Source of the DNA: Bradyrhizobium manausense
GTDB lineage: Bacteria; Pseudomonadota; Alphaproteobacteria; Rhizobiales; Xanthobacteraceae
Assembly (NCBI RefSeq): GCF_018131105.1
Contig: NZ_JAFCJI010000001.1
Location: forward strand, 2,914,001 to 2,978,000
Reading direction: 5' to 3'
DNA: 64,000 bases
A program made the position numbers and the translations under genes. This document shows, piece after piece, positions 26,674 to 37,678 of the stretch (its first letter is position 1; every line of letters starts with the position of its first letter). The notes beneath the pieces were generated by a model. The model was given only the letters and a program-made list of their open reading frames with translations, had not been told where the DNA came from and did no database searches.

Positions 26674-28235
26674 CTCCGCTGCAATTCCGGCGACATCAAG
26701 AGCAGCGCCAGCGCCTGCTGGCGCGATTCCGCGCGCTCGATGGTTTTGCGCGTTTCGACCGACGCCGCATCGGCCGCGGCGAATTCAAGAAGATCGAGCG
26801 GATCGATGTTGGGCCCGAGCCGCGCGCCCATCTGCGAGGCGATGTCGAGCCGCAGCTTCATGCCCTCGGGCGCGGCCCAGGCCGCGGCCGTATCGGGGAA
26901 ACCGTTCGGTCCGGCCGGCGTCCACAGCGGCTGGCCGAGCAGGTTCAGGTTGCTGAGATAGCTACCGGGATCTTCAGGCACACGCGCGAGCAGCCGGCCG
27001 GTCGCGACCAGGAAATCGTAAGGCGAACGCATCTTGGTCAGCGGCGCCTTCCACGCTTCATCGGAATCGACCAAAGCCGTGGCAAGCGCCTTGAGATCGC
27101 CGTCGGTCTTGACGAAGACATTGCGCAGCCGCGCCACCAGCGCCGGCGGCGGATCATCGGCAACGAAGTGGCGAACAAATTTGGTGGCGATGAAATTCGC
27201 GGTCGACGGATGCCGCGCGATATCGGCGAGTGCGGCTTCACCCTGCGCGAGCCCGGTCGCCTCGTAGGTCTTGCCGAGCAGCAGCTGCGGCCCGGGCTGA
27301 TGCGCATTGGCGTTGAACGCGAACGAGCCCGGCGCTCCGATCTGCCCCTTCCGGCCGGCGAACGTCCAGCCGGTGATGATGCGCGCGAGCGAGGTGACGT
27401 CGTCCTGCGTATAGCCGCCGCCGACGCCAAGCGTATGCAGCTCCATGATCTCGCGCGCGAGATTTTCGTTCAGCCCGCGCTTGCGGTTCTGGCCTGCGCG
27501 CGAGTCCGGTCCGAGCGATTGCTGATTGTCGAGGAAGAACAGCATCGCCGGATGCTGCTCGACGGCTTTCAACATGTCGGCGAAGTGGCCGAGCACATGC
27601 GGACGGATCGCCTCGCGCTCGAACGCGCCGGCCCACATCCGCGCCAGCTCGCCCTTGCTCGCGGAGATGCAGAAATGATTGGACCAGAACACGACCAGAC
27701 GCTCGGTGAAGCCGCAATCGACCATCATCGCGCGCTGCAGCCGCGCCAGCGCCTCGGCGCGAAAGGTCTTTTGAATCACGTTGAGCGGCTGCGGCGATGG
27801 CTTTGCGGCAGGCGGCGCAGCGGCGTTGGGCTGCATGCTGTCGGGCTTCATCGCATTGTCGGCAGGTTTGGCTCCGGCCAGCCGACCGGCGATCTCGGTC
27901 ATCATGGTGTTGAGCGAGAGATTGCGCCGCAACGGCTTGTCGGGCTTTGGCTCTGCGGACGGCTGCGGCGCCGGCGCTTCGCTCTGCGTCGCGGCCTTCG
28001 CGGCTTCGCGCGCCTGCTTGACCTGATCCTGGTAGGCGAACGCCGCCTGTCCGAGTTGCGGCGTCGATTGCAGCCCCGGCGCCTCCAGCAGCACGCCGTA
28101 GGAACGCGCCAGTTCTGCCTTCACAAAACCTCGGGGATCGGAGGCCGCATTGATGAGATCGCCGGATGCGCCGCCCCGGGCACCGAAGCCGAAGCGGTTC
28201 AGCGCGACGAGGGCGGCTTGCGAATCGCGGGCCAT
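26670..28235 (-). CDS. DUF1800 family protein
   Basis: 521 residues. The start ALVALNRFGFGARGG is the family hallmark, and later LVVFWSNHFCIS, LFFLDNQQSLGPDSRAGQNRKRGLNENLAREIMELHTLGVGGGYTQDDV, ARIITGWTFAG and KFVRHFVADDPP match DUF1800. A 70-residue Pro/Ala/Lys-rich insert (about 85-150) interrupts the N-terminal part. No signal peptide is evident. It is the first gene of a two-gene unit with the DUF1501 protein. Function is unknown; co-occurrence suggests one complex acting in the envelope. Confidence 0.85.
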   Translation of the reverse strand: MARDSQAALVALNRFGFGARGGASGDLINAASDPRGFVKAELARSYGVLLEAPGLQSTPQLGQAAFAYQDQVKQAREAAKAATQSEAPAPQPSAEPKPDKPLRRNLSLNTMMTEIAGRLAGAKPADNAMKPDSMQPNAAAPPAAKPSPQPLNVIQKTFRAEALARLQRAMMVDCGFTERLVVFWSNHFCISASKGELARMWAGAFEREAIRPHVLGHFADMLKAVEQHPAMLFFLDNQQSLGPDSRAGQNRKRGLNENLAREIMELHTLGVGGGYTQDDVTSLARIITGWTFAGRKGQIGAPGSFAFNANAHQPGPQLLLGKTYEATGLAQGEAALADIARHPSTANFIATKFVRHFVADDPPPALVARLRNVFVKTDGDLKALATALVDSDEAWKAPLTKMRSPYDFLVATGRLLARVPEDPGSYLSNLNLLGQPLWTPAGPNGFPDTAAAWAAPEGMKLRLDIASQMGARLGPNIDPLDLLEFAAADAASVETRKTIERAESRQQALALLLMSPELQRR

Positions 28236-28349
28236 CGATTTGTTCTCCGCGCGTTGCCAACCGCTTCCCTGGTCCGTGCGCGGCGCCTAATATAGCCGAG
28301 GTCGAGATGAACCCGACATGAAAATGGCGTTGAAGCTTTTGCGTAAATC

Positions 28350-28550
28350 ATGACAAATCCGAAAGAAATCACGCCCTCGCAGCCGGCCCCACGCCGGCTC
28401 GCCTGTTCCCGCTGCGGCGCCGAGTTCGGCTGCGATCTCTCTGGCAGTTGCTGGTGCGCGGAAGAGACCGCGCGCTTGCCGATGCCGGTCAAGGGCGAGG
28501 ATTGCCTGTGCCGGGAGTGTCTGCGCAAGGCGGCGGCGGAAGCGCGTTAG
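28350..28550 (+). CDS. Cysteine-rich CWC family protein
   Basis: 66 residues. The cysteine pattern CSRCGAEFGC, SGSCWCAEE and CLCRECLRKA matches the short CWC zinc-binding family (three Cys clusters with the C-W-C centre). It is probably a cytosolic zinc-binding protein of unknown role. It starts near the divergent DUF1800 gene, which begins 114 bases away on the other strand, and is followed by a long palindromic repeat. Confidence 0.8.
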   Translation: MTNPKEITPSQPAPRRLACSRCGAEFGCDLSGSCWCAEETARLPMPVKGEDCLCRECLRKAAAEAR

Positions 28551-28577
28551 ACGCGAGAAGATCGCAACACTCCCAGT

Positions 28578-28704
28578 GTCGTCCTGGCGAAAGCCAGGAC
28601 CCATTACCCCAACGGCATGCTTGGCGAAGACTCGTCGTTCGGTACTCCTATCGCTCATCACCGATAGATTCCGCGGTATGGGTCCTGGCTTTCGCCAGGA
28701 CGAC
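28578..28704. repeat. Long palindromic repeat GTCGTCCTGGC...GCCAGGACGAC
   Basis: The left end GTCGTCCTGGCGAAAGCCAGGACCC and the right end GGGTCCTGGCTTTCGCCAGGAC pair, flanking about 75 bases that include a GGCATGC/CGATAG-type centre. The short element at 11669 has the same core. No coding character. Confidence 0.75.
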
Positions 28705-28722
28705 GACGGGAGAGAGCCGGGC

Positions 28723-29421
28723 TTACACCGCGTGCCCCGGCGACTTGCGCGCCATGCCGTCGAACGCATCGAGCAGCTTTTCGCGCCAGGCATAGACGGG
28801 ATCGTCCGCCTCGAGCAGCTTGAACGGGCTCACCACGCGCGCCCATTGGAAACCACCGAACACGATGTAGTCGGCATAGTTCGGCGCGCTGCCGCCGATG
28901 AAGGGCTGCTTCTTGAGCGCCTGTCGCATCACCTCCAGCGAGGTGCGGAATGCGACGACGCCGGTGTCACGGCTTCCCATCACCTCTTCCAGAGTCTTGC
29001 CGCCAAAGCGCGCTTCGCGCGATTGGCGAAAATAGGTGGCATCGGTCTCGGCCAGATTTTTCGGGATGTCGGCGATGATCAGCGGGAAGATGCCGCCGAC
29101 GATGGCGATATCGCCCCACGCGTTGAGCATGCGTGCCATGGCGCGGCCGCCCTCGCCGCCGAACAGCGACGGGCTCTCAGGAAAATTGTCTTCGAGATAA
29201 TTCGCGATCGCCCAGGAATCGACCACGGGCCTGTCGTGATGCAGCAGCACCGGGACTTTCTCCGAGCCGTGCGGCGCGATCGTGCTCTTTTCGGTGAAGC
29301 GCCAGGGCAGCGATTCCACCGTCAGCCCCTTATGCGCCAGCGCCATCCGCGTGCGCCAGCAGAACGGGCTGAACGGGCGAGAGGCATCAGTGCCGACGAG
29401 TTCGAAGAGCTTGAGCGACAT
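28723..29421 (-). CDS. Glutathione S-transferase family protein
   Basis: 232 residues from MSLKLFELVGTDASRPFSPF. The active-site region SPFCWRTRMALAHKGL contains a CxxR/T-type motif typical of omega- and beta-like bacterial GSTs (Cys in the first loop), followed by EKVPVLLHHDRPVVDSWAIANYLED. The C-terminal helical part includes GGSAPNYADYIVFGGFQWARV. Unlike the two serine-type GSTs in the window it carries the cysteine, suggesting thiol-transferase or dehydroascorbate-type chemistry. The frame runs 97 codons upstream through a repeat, which is artefactual. Confidence 0.85.
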   Translation of the reverse strand: MSLKLFELVGTDASRPFSPFCWRTRMALAHKGLTVESLPWRFTEKSTIAPHGSEKVPVLLHHDRPVVDSWAIANYLEDNFPESPSLFGGEGGRAMARMLNAWGDIAIVGGIFPLIIADIPKNLAETDATYFRQSREARFGGKTLEEVMGSRDTGVVAFRTSLEVMRQALKKQPFIGGSAPNYADYIVFGGFQWARVVSPFKLLEADDPVYAWREKLLDAFDGMARKSPGHAV

Positions 29422-29433
29422 ATTTGGGGTTCC

Positions 29434-29513
29434 GTCATTGCGAGCGCAGCGAAGCAATCCAGTGTGCCGCCGCGAAGGACATTCTGGATGGCTTCGCTTG
29501 CGCTCGCAATGAC
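29434..29513. repeat. GTCATTGCGAG...CGCAATGAC palindromic repeat
   Basis: Same design as 16209-16290: arms GTCATTGCGAGCGCAGCGAAG and CTTGCGCTCGCAATGAC around AATCCAG/CTGGAT. It lies between a GST gene and a small hypothetical gene on the same strand. Confidence 0.8.
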
Positions 29514-29522
29514 GATGTGGCG

Positions 29523-29753
29523 CTACCGCCCGTTCGTCCGCAACAGCCTCTCGCCATCTTCCGTCACTGCGATGATCAGGCCGATGCCGGGCAGCGTCTC
29601 GCGCGCGACGAAGCCGCGGTCGGCGGCATCCTCCCAGATGGTGAGGCGCGGGCACGAGGTCTTCCAGGTCGAGATCACCTCGGCATAGGCGCGCGGCTCG
29701 CGTGCGATCCATTCGACGAAATCCAGCACCAGCGGGTCGGCTTTACAGCTCAT
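29523..29753 (-). CDS. Small conserved hypothetical protein, 76 residues
   Basis: Starts MSCKADPLVLDFVEWIAREP and continues with YAEVISTWKTSCPRLTIWEDA, ending in a strand-rich tail (GLIIAVTEDGERLLRT). The layout resembles a winged-helix fragment: helix, S-C-P-R-L-T-I-W-E-D and a beta wing. I recall homologs in Rhizobiales of unknown function. The start overlaps the TauE/SafE stop by 4 bases, so it is very likely translated as part of that operon. Confidence 0.75.
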   Translation of the reverse strand: MSCKADPLVLDFVEWIAREPRAYAEVISTWKTSCPRLTIWEDAADRGFVARETLPGIGLIIAVTEDGERLLRTNGR

Positions 29754-30529
29754 TGCAAAACTCCCTTGTCGAAGGCAGCCAGCACCGGCACGCGGAGCAG
29801 GAGCCATCCGCCATAGGCGATGTAATAGCAGCCGATGGTAGTGATCAGCTTGTTGGACCAGGCCACGAATTGCTGGTCGGTCATGGCTTCAAGAATGCGT
29901 CGCGCCAGCGAGGTGCCGAGCATCGAGGCTGCAATAGCGATACCGGCGAGCACGGGATCAAGCGAGGCGGCCTGGTCGATGATGCCGCCGAAATAGATCA
30001 GCTTGGTGAAGTGGCTGATCAGTTGGCACATCGCTTTGGTCGCCACCTTCTCGCGCCGGCCGAAATTGCCGCCGAGGAAGAAGGTATCGAGCAGCGGGCC
30101 GGAGACGCCGGTCATCAGCATCAGGCCCATGCAAATCGTGCCATAGACGCTGCCCTGCCAGAGGCGGTCAGGGTCGGGCTTGATATTGGTAGGCAGCAAG
30201 CGCGCCATGAACGGCGTGATGCCGAGCAGCAGCAGCGCCATCGGCTTGTCCGGCACGTAGCGGGTGAGCGACCAGGCCGCGAGCGCGACGGCGGCGCCGA
30301 CCATGTAGTTCGCGACCGGCCGCCAGCGGATATGCGCCCGCCACAACAGAGCGCGCCAGCCGTTAGAGGCCATCTGCGTGATCGCATGCAGCACCATCGC
30401 GGTCGGCAGCGGCATCAAGGCCAGCAGCACGCCGATCAGGATCAACCCGCCCGCCATGCCGAACAGCCCCGACAGGAACGCGGTGGCGACCATCAGCAAT
30501 CCAAGGGCAGCGATCATGATGGGCGTCAC
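29750..30529 (-). CDS. TauE/SafE family sulfite/sulfoacetate exporter-like permease
   Basis: 259 residues with about eight hydrophobic spans. The first repeat contains FLSGLFGMAGGLILIGVLL, the canonical TauE/SafE G-x-x-G-G motif, and the second repeat shows HFTKLIYFGG. I choose a GTG start (30529) because GGAG lies 8 bases upstream; an ATG 12 bases further on is the alternative. It probably exports small organosulfur or other anions across the inner membrane. The 76-residue gene overlaps its end. A LysR gene lies on the opposite strand 196 bases upstream and could regulate it. Confidence 0.82.
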   Translation of the reverse strand: MTPIMIAALGLLMVATAFLSGLFGMAGGLILIGVLLALMPLPTAMVLHAITQMASNGWRALLWRAHIRWRPVANYMVGAAVALAAWSLTRYVPDKPMALLLLGITPFMARLLPTNIKPDPDRLWQGSVYGTICMGLMLMTGVSGPLLDTFFLGGNFGRREKVATKAMCQLISHFTKLIYFGGIIDQAASLDPVLAGIAIAASMLGTSLARRILEAMTDQQFVAWSNKLITTIGCYYIAYGGWLLLRVPVLAAFDKGVLQ

Positions 30530-30725
30530 GACAGGGGCTCCGATCGACAGGTTAGGGACGCAGACTGCTAATTCCCCCTCGCCCCGCTTTGCGGGGGAGG
30601 CGAAAGACGACCGCCACCGGCTCGACAAATCAGCATGAATTACGCTGATGTTTGTGCCTCGCTTGCCGCGTCGGCGCAAACTGAGTTATCTTGGCCTGGC
30701 ATCAGCTTTCCTGAGGGTCCTCCAT

Positions 30726-31640
30726 TTGCGCCGGCTGCTCTTTCTCAACGGCATCAAGGCATTCGAGGCGGCGGCGCGGACCGGCAGTTTTGCTGCGGCC
30801 GGCGTCGAACTGAGCGTGTCGGCGGCCGCCGTCAGCCGCATGGTGCATCTCCTGGAAGAGCGGCTCGGCGTCGCGCTGTTCGAGCGCAAAGCCAACAGGC
30901 TGGTGCTGACCCAGGCGGGGCGCGCCTATCAGAGCGGGCTGACGCCGATCTTCGACGCGCTCGCCAGCCTCACCGCGCAGGTGACGGCGCCGTCCAGCGT
31001 GCGCGTGCTCACCATTGGCGTGGGACATACCTTTGCGATGCGCTGGCTGATCCCGCGGCTATCGGAGTTTCGCAATGAGGAGCCCGACATCGAGGTGCGC
31101 TTCACCACCGGCGGCGCGTCAGTCCCGTTCGGCGAGGATTGGAGCTGCGGTATCAAGCTCGGCACTGGCGACTGGCCGGGGCTGGTGGCCGAGCCTTTGT
31201 TCGCCGGCGACCTCACGCCGGTCTGCGTGCCCCGCCTCGCCACCAGCCTGAGGCGGCCGGCCGACCTGAAAGGCCCCAGCCTGATCCGCGTCGAGCATTC
31301 CCCCGAGGACTGGCCGATCTGGCTGAAGGCCGCGAGCCTTGGCCGCATCAATCCGCGCGGGCCGGAGTTCCAGTTCTACGGCCAGGCGCTGCAAGCCGCC
31401 GCCGACGGGCTCGGCATCGCCATGGGCATCCGGCCCTATATCGACGACGACCTCGCCGCCGGGCGACTGGTAGCGCCGTTCGACCTCTCGGTGCCCAAGG
31501 GCATGCGCTGGTACCTGGTCTATCGCAGTTTCCAGACCGAACAGCGCGACTTTGCCGCGTTCCGTCGCTGGATCATGCGGGCGGCAGCGGAACCCGCGGC
31601 CCGTCCGCGCCGTTCCGGACGCGCCGCCGGGCGGGGCTGA
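30726..31640 (+). CDS. LysR family transcriptional regulator (GcvA-like)
   Basis: About 304 residues from a TTG codon placed so that the protein starts LRRLLFLNGIKAFEAAART, exactly the GcvA-family N-terminus; an ATG 78 bases upstream would add a non-homologous leader. The winged HTH spans SFAAAGVELSVSAAAVSRMVHLLEERLG and FERKANRLVLTQAG. The C-terminal effector domain includes AMRWLIPRLSEFRNEEPDIEVRF, GDLTPVC and DGLGIAMG. GcvA-like regulators often control permeases or beta-lactamase genes nearby. The divergent TauE/SafE operon is the obvious target, but no T-N11-A site was verified. Confidence 0.85.
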   Translation: MRRLLFLNGIKAFEAAARTGSFAAAGVELSVSAAAVSRMVHLLEERLGVALFERKANRLVLTQAGRAYQSGLTPIFDALASLTAQVTAPSSVRVLTIGVGHTFAMRWLIPRLSEFRNEEPDIEVRFTTGGASVPFGEDWSCGIKLGTGDWPGLVAEPLFAGDLTPVCVPRLATSLRRPADLKGPSLIRVEHSPEDWPIWLKAASLGRINPRGPEFQFYGQALQAAADGLGIAMGIRPYIDDDLAAGRLVAPFDLSVPKGMRWYLVYRSFQTEQRDFAAFRRWIMRAAAEPAARPRRSGRAAGRG

Positions 31641-31751
31641 CCTCTCGTGCATTCGGCTGAAAAAGCCCGCCTCTTGTGAACGGCTTCACATATCGAAATT
31701 CGCAAACGTGGTCCTCTAACCCTCCGAGAAGAGAGCTTTTGGGGACTACCA

Positions 31752-31979
31752 ATGACGACCCTCTACGACGGCTTTGACATCGAATCCTTCGAGGCTGGCA
31801 AGGGACTGTGGCACGCCCGTATCCGGCGCGCCGATTTCAGCCCGGTTGCCATCGATGGCGTGCTGTTTCCGACCATGGAAGTCGGCTTCGCCTGGCCCGA
31901 TCCCGACGCTGCGATCGCGGACGCCAAGCATCACATCGATCGCTTCCGCCGGCACGTCGACGACCGCGACGACGAATAG
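31752..31979 (+). CDS. Small hypothetical protein, 75 residues
   Basis: Begins MTTLYDGFDIESFEAGKGLW and contains a predicted beta-rich middle (HARIRRADFSPVAIDGVLFP) and an acidic C-terminal helix with ADAKHHIDRFRRHVDDRDDE. GGGGACT precedes the ATG. I do not recognise a family, although a similar layout is common in Bradyrhizobium. It lies just upstream of a zinc-ribbon gene in the same direction, 45 bases apart, so both may be co-transcribed. Confidence 0.65.
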   Translation: MTTLYDGFDIESFEAGKGLWHARIRRADFSPVAIDGVLFPTMEVGFAWPDPDAAIADAKHHIDRFRRHVDDRDDE

Positions 31980-32024
31980 GCCGACGGCAACAAGACTGAA
32001 GGACAGCAGGGGGGACACCGGTTC

Positions 32025-32255
32025 ATGTCAGTCACCGACTACGACGACGATCCGCGGCCGAGAATCTATTCGCGCAAGGTGCTGGCAATCTGCCCGGAAT
32101 GCGACGGCGATCTCACGGTGCTCCGTGTGATCGGCGGCCGTGCCGGGTGCGAGTACTGGACCATGCGCTGCACCGATTGCGGCGGGATCCATCTCGATAT
32201 CCTCGAGCCGCGCTTGACGGTCGTCGACGGCGACGGACCGCAGCCGGCGGCGTAG
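32025..32255 (+). CDS. Small zinc-ribbon protein, 76 residues
   Basis: Two CxxC pairs, CPECDGDL and CTDCGGIH, separated by 25 residues with a single extra cysteine, are the signature of a zinc ribbon. An acidic N-terminus (VTDYDDDPRPR) and a short C-terminal tail flank it. It could bind nucleic acid or a protein partner, but nothing shows which. It is transcribed toward uvrB, 92 bases downstream, though no overlap suggests a true operon. Confidence 0.7.
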   Translation: MSVTDYDDDPRPRIYSRKVLAICPECDGDLTVLRVIGGRAGCEYWTMRCTDCGGIHLDILEPRLTVVDGDGPQPAA

Positions 32256-32347
32256 TCCAGAGCCTGCTGCCAACCTGCTGTCAGCAGCCTGCACGGGGAC
32301 GTGCCTTCACCCTTTTCTGAGGGGCGGACTCGTCCCATATTCGCCTC

Positions 32348-35305
<2,958 letters not shown>

Positions 35306-35345
35306 GACGACCGGTGTGAGGAAGTCGAACAAAGAGCGCTTCGCC

Positions 35346-35732
35346 TCACCCCACACTCGCCGTCACCACCGCCATCACCGACAGCAACAGCACGATGGTC
35401 ATGAGCTGGAGCGAGGCCACCGGTTGGGTGCGCCAAGCGGTGATCTTGTTGGCCAGCGACAGATGGGCTTCGAAGAACTTTGGTTCGTAGACGGTCTTGA
35501 AGACGGCGGGGGAGCTCGGGCCGAAGGTCACGGCCAGCAGCGCGTGGGCGATAGAGGCGAAGGCGACGAAGATGGCGACGCCGGGGTCGCCGACCAGGTC
35601 GTGGTTGCCGCACAATTTGAGCAGCAGCGCGGCTGCGGCGAAGGTCGGGAAGCTCTGCAGGATCGCGGTCAGCGCGAGACCTTCGATCGCATTGTACAGG
35701 CGGGACTTTCTCGCGGCGGCGATGGTGGCCAT
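35346..35732 (-). CDS. Membrane hypothetical protein, 128 residues
   Basis: Begins MATIAAARKSRLYNAIEGLA from the internal ATG and has three to four hydrophobic segments (LTAILQSFPTFAAAALLLKL, GVAIFVAFASIAHALLAVTF, LMTIVLLLSVMAVVTASVG). No domain family is recognised. It is a small integral inner-membrane protein, convergent with uvrB with only 40 bases between the stops, and may share a bidirectional end with it. Confidence 0.7.
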   Translation of the reverse strand: MATIAAARKSRLYNAIEGLALTAILQSFPTFAAAALLLKLCGNHDLVGDPGVAIFVAFASIAHALLAVTFGPSSPAVFKTVYEPKFFEAHLSLANKITAWRTQPVASLQLMTIVLLLSVMAVVTASVG

Positions 35733-35862
35733 GGCACGTCTCCCTGATGACATGCACATGACGTTAGCGGGGGCGGCAGGGGCGCGATGTGAGCCGGGTC
35801 ACGCCCATTCCGCATGATGGATTCCGGGATCGCGCTGTCGCGAGCCCCGGAATGACCAGGGG

Positions 35863-36105
35863 CTACAGCTTGCCCTGCCCGTTCACCTGGCCCTGTTGCT
35901 GCTGCTTCTGCTGCTCTTGCTGTTCCTTGGCGTGATGGCGGCCGTAGAGGCAGCCGGCGGCGGCGCCGAGCATGCCGTGATGACCGGCATAGTGGCCGGC
36001 GACGCCGCCGACGATGGCGCCCTTGATGCAGCCCTTGGCATTGGCGGCGGAGGTCGCGCCCAGCATGAGCAGCGCGGCGGCGACGGCGAGAAGCGGGGAT
36101 TTCAT
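35863..36105 (-). CDS. Small secreted glycine-zipper-like protein, 80 residues
   Basis: The signal peptide MKSPLLAVAAALLMLGATSANA-like start leads to a mature part KGCIKGAIVGGVAGHYAGHHG followed by a glycine/alanine helix (MLGAAAGCLYGRHH) and a Gln-rich tail. The G-x-x-x-G spacing (GAIVGGVAG) and two cysteines suggest a periplasmic or outer-membrane-associated glycine-zipper protein. The Gln-rich C-terminus (QQEQQKQQQQ) is unusual. Similar small proteins are common in rhizobia; no function is known. Confidence 0.7.
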   Translation of the reverse strand: MKSPLLAVAAALLMLGATSAANAKGCIKGAIVGGVAGHYAGHHGMLGAAAGCLYGRHHAKEQQEQQKQQQQGQVNGQGKL

Positions 36106-36292
36106 GGATCGATGTCTCCTGCGGTGTCGACGCCTCAACGAACAAGCAGCGGGCCGGGTTCCCCGCTCGCGTGAACCGCCGTACGTTGCACCACGACCAA
36201 TCGCTGAATATCCCTGTGTTTTTGCGGATTGATGGACCCGCGCCCCGCGCGATAGCGTTTGCAATCCACGGCCGACGCGGGCGGGAAGCAGC

Positions 36293-36742
36293 ATGACTAT
36301 TGCATCGCTGAACAGGCAACGCGTGCTGCATCTGCTCGACGCGTTCGCGCGCGGCGATCTCGAGGCGGCGCTGTCGTGCTGCACCGACGACGTCGACTTT
36401 CTCACCCACGCCCCGATCGACGTGCTGCCGCATATGGGCCCGCGCCACGGCAAGGCCGAGCTGCGCGAGCTCTGGCAGACGGTCTGGTCGCGCTATTCCG
36501 AGATCCGCTACAAGGCGGCGCACGTCGTCGCCGACGGCGACGATGTCGCGACCTACCTGCACACCTATTTCACCAAGCGCGACAACGGCCGCATCGTGCA
36601 GTTCGACATGGCGGTGTTCTACACCTTCCGAAACGGGCAGGTCGCGCAGATCCGCGAGATCATCGATTCCTACGATCTGGTGCAGCAGGTGCTGGAGCGG
36701 GAAATCGGGCCGCTGATCGTGGGGAAGCCCGAGGGGGAGTAA
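36293..36742 (+). CDS. SnoaL-like / nuclear transport factor 2 family protein
   Basis: 149 residues with a SnoaL/NTF2 cone fold pattern: RVLHLLDAFARGDLEAALSCCTDDVDF opening helix, HGKAELRELWQTVWSRY, then the strands VAYFVTY-like DVATYLHTYFTKRDNGRIVQFDMAVFYTFRNGQVAQIREIIDSYDLV. Such proteins can be isomerases or ligand-binding scaffolds; no catalytic Asp-His pair typical of ketosteroid isomerase stands out. A paralog of similar length follows at 37016, 273 bases away. Confidence 0.75.
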   Translation: MTIASLNRQRVLHLLDAFARGDLEAALSCCTDDVDFLTHAPIDVLPHMGPRHGKAELRELWQTVWSRYSEIRYKAAHVVADGDDVATYLHTYFTKRDNGRIVQFDMAVFYTFRNGQVAQIREIIDSYDLVQQVLEREIGPLIVGKPEGE

Positions 36743-37015
36743 GCGTCGTCCCGGGGAAATCGGGGCTTGAACCTCCTTCATGCCGGTGGGTGGGGCCATC
36801 GGCGGAAACGGCCCCCTGGCCGGGACCGGTAAATTACGGGGTTCTATTGCAAATCTCACATTTTGCGCTCACTTGTGCATTGCAAAAACGTGAATTGCGT
36901 TTTGGCCGAAATCCCGTATTTGTTCGTATACAAATGAGTTGAGCGGCCCCGGGGCACATTGCGGTGCATGGGGTTGTTTTCCGTTTTCTGCAAACCAGCG
37001 TCAGGACTGCCCAAG

Positions 37016-37456
37016 ATGACAGAGCATAGCCTCTGGCGTTTCTCGCGCGCGTTGCACCGCGCGATCAACGACCGGCATTTCGAGGATATCGAGACCCTGA
37101 TCGACGAGGACGTCGAATGGGCGATCTACGGTCCGATCGACATGTTTCCGTTCCTGGGCGCGCGCCAGGGCAAGGCGGCCGTGCTGCAGGTCATCCGCCA
37201 ACTCGCCGACAATTTCCACGTTCGCCGCTTCGACCGCGAGAGCATCATGCTGGGCGTCGATTCCGCCTCCTCGATGCTGCGCTATTCGCTGACGGCGCTG
37301 GATTCCGACAAGCCGATCTCGTTGCGCGTCGCGCAGTTCGCCCAGTTCAGGGCTGACAGGCTCATCAACATGCGTGTGCTGATCGACACCTTCGATCTGG
37401 TCGAGCAGGCACTCGGCCGCGCCATTCATCTGCCAAAGATGACCAGCGTCGGCTGA
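37016..37456 (+). CDS. SnoaL-like protein, paralog of the upstream one
   Basis: 146 residues from MTEHSLWRFSRALHRAINDRH. The pattern mirrors the 36293 product: FEDIETLIDEDVEWAIYGPIDMFPFLGARQGKAAVLQVI, then a strand region (SMLRYSLTALDSDKPISLRVAQF) and the closing MRVLIDTFDLVEQALGRA. Both keep P-I-D followed by a G-x-R-x-G-K-A loop and the end [IL]DT/SFDLV, so they are divergent duplicates. No further neighbour hints at substrate. Confidence 0.72.
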   Translation: MTEHSLWRFSRALHRAINDRHFEDIETLIDEDVEWAIYGPIDMFPFLGARQGKAAVLQVIRQLADNFHVRRFDRESIMLGVDSASSMLRYSLTALDSDKPISLRVAQFAQFRADRLINMRVLIDTFDLVEQALGRAIHLPKMTSVG

Positions 37457-37678
37457 GGGGGACACCAACGGGCTCCGCAATGCGGGACCGGTCGATTGAT
37501 GCTCCCGCGACGCGTTCTGGCCTCCAGCCCCGCCGGATACTGTTGTGGAGATGCTCGTCATCGGGCGCGCGTGATTTGCGCGCGGCCCGTTGGTTCGTCA
37601 TTCCGGGCGAGGCGAACGCCACAATTTTGCAACGATAGCGCCGCATCCTGCGCGCGATCTGGGCTCGCGGGCAAGGCA

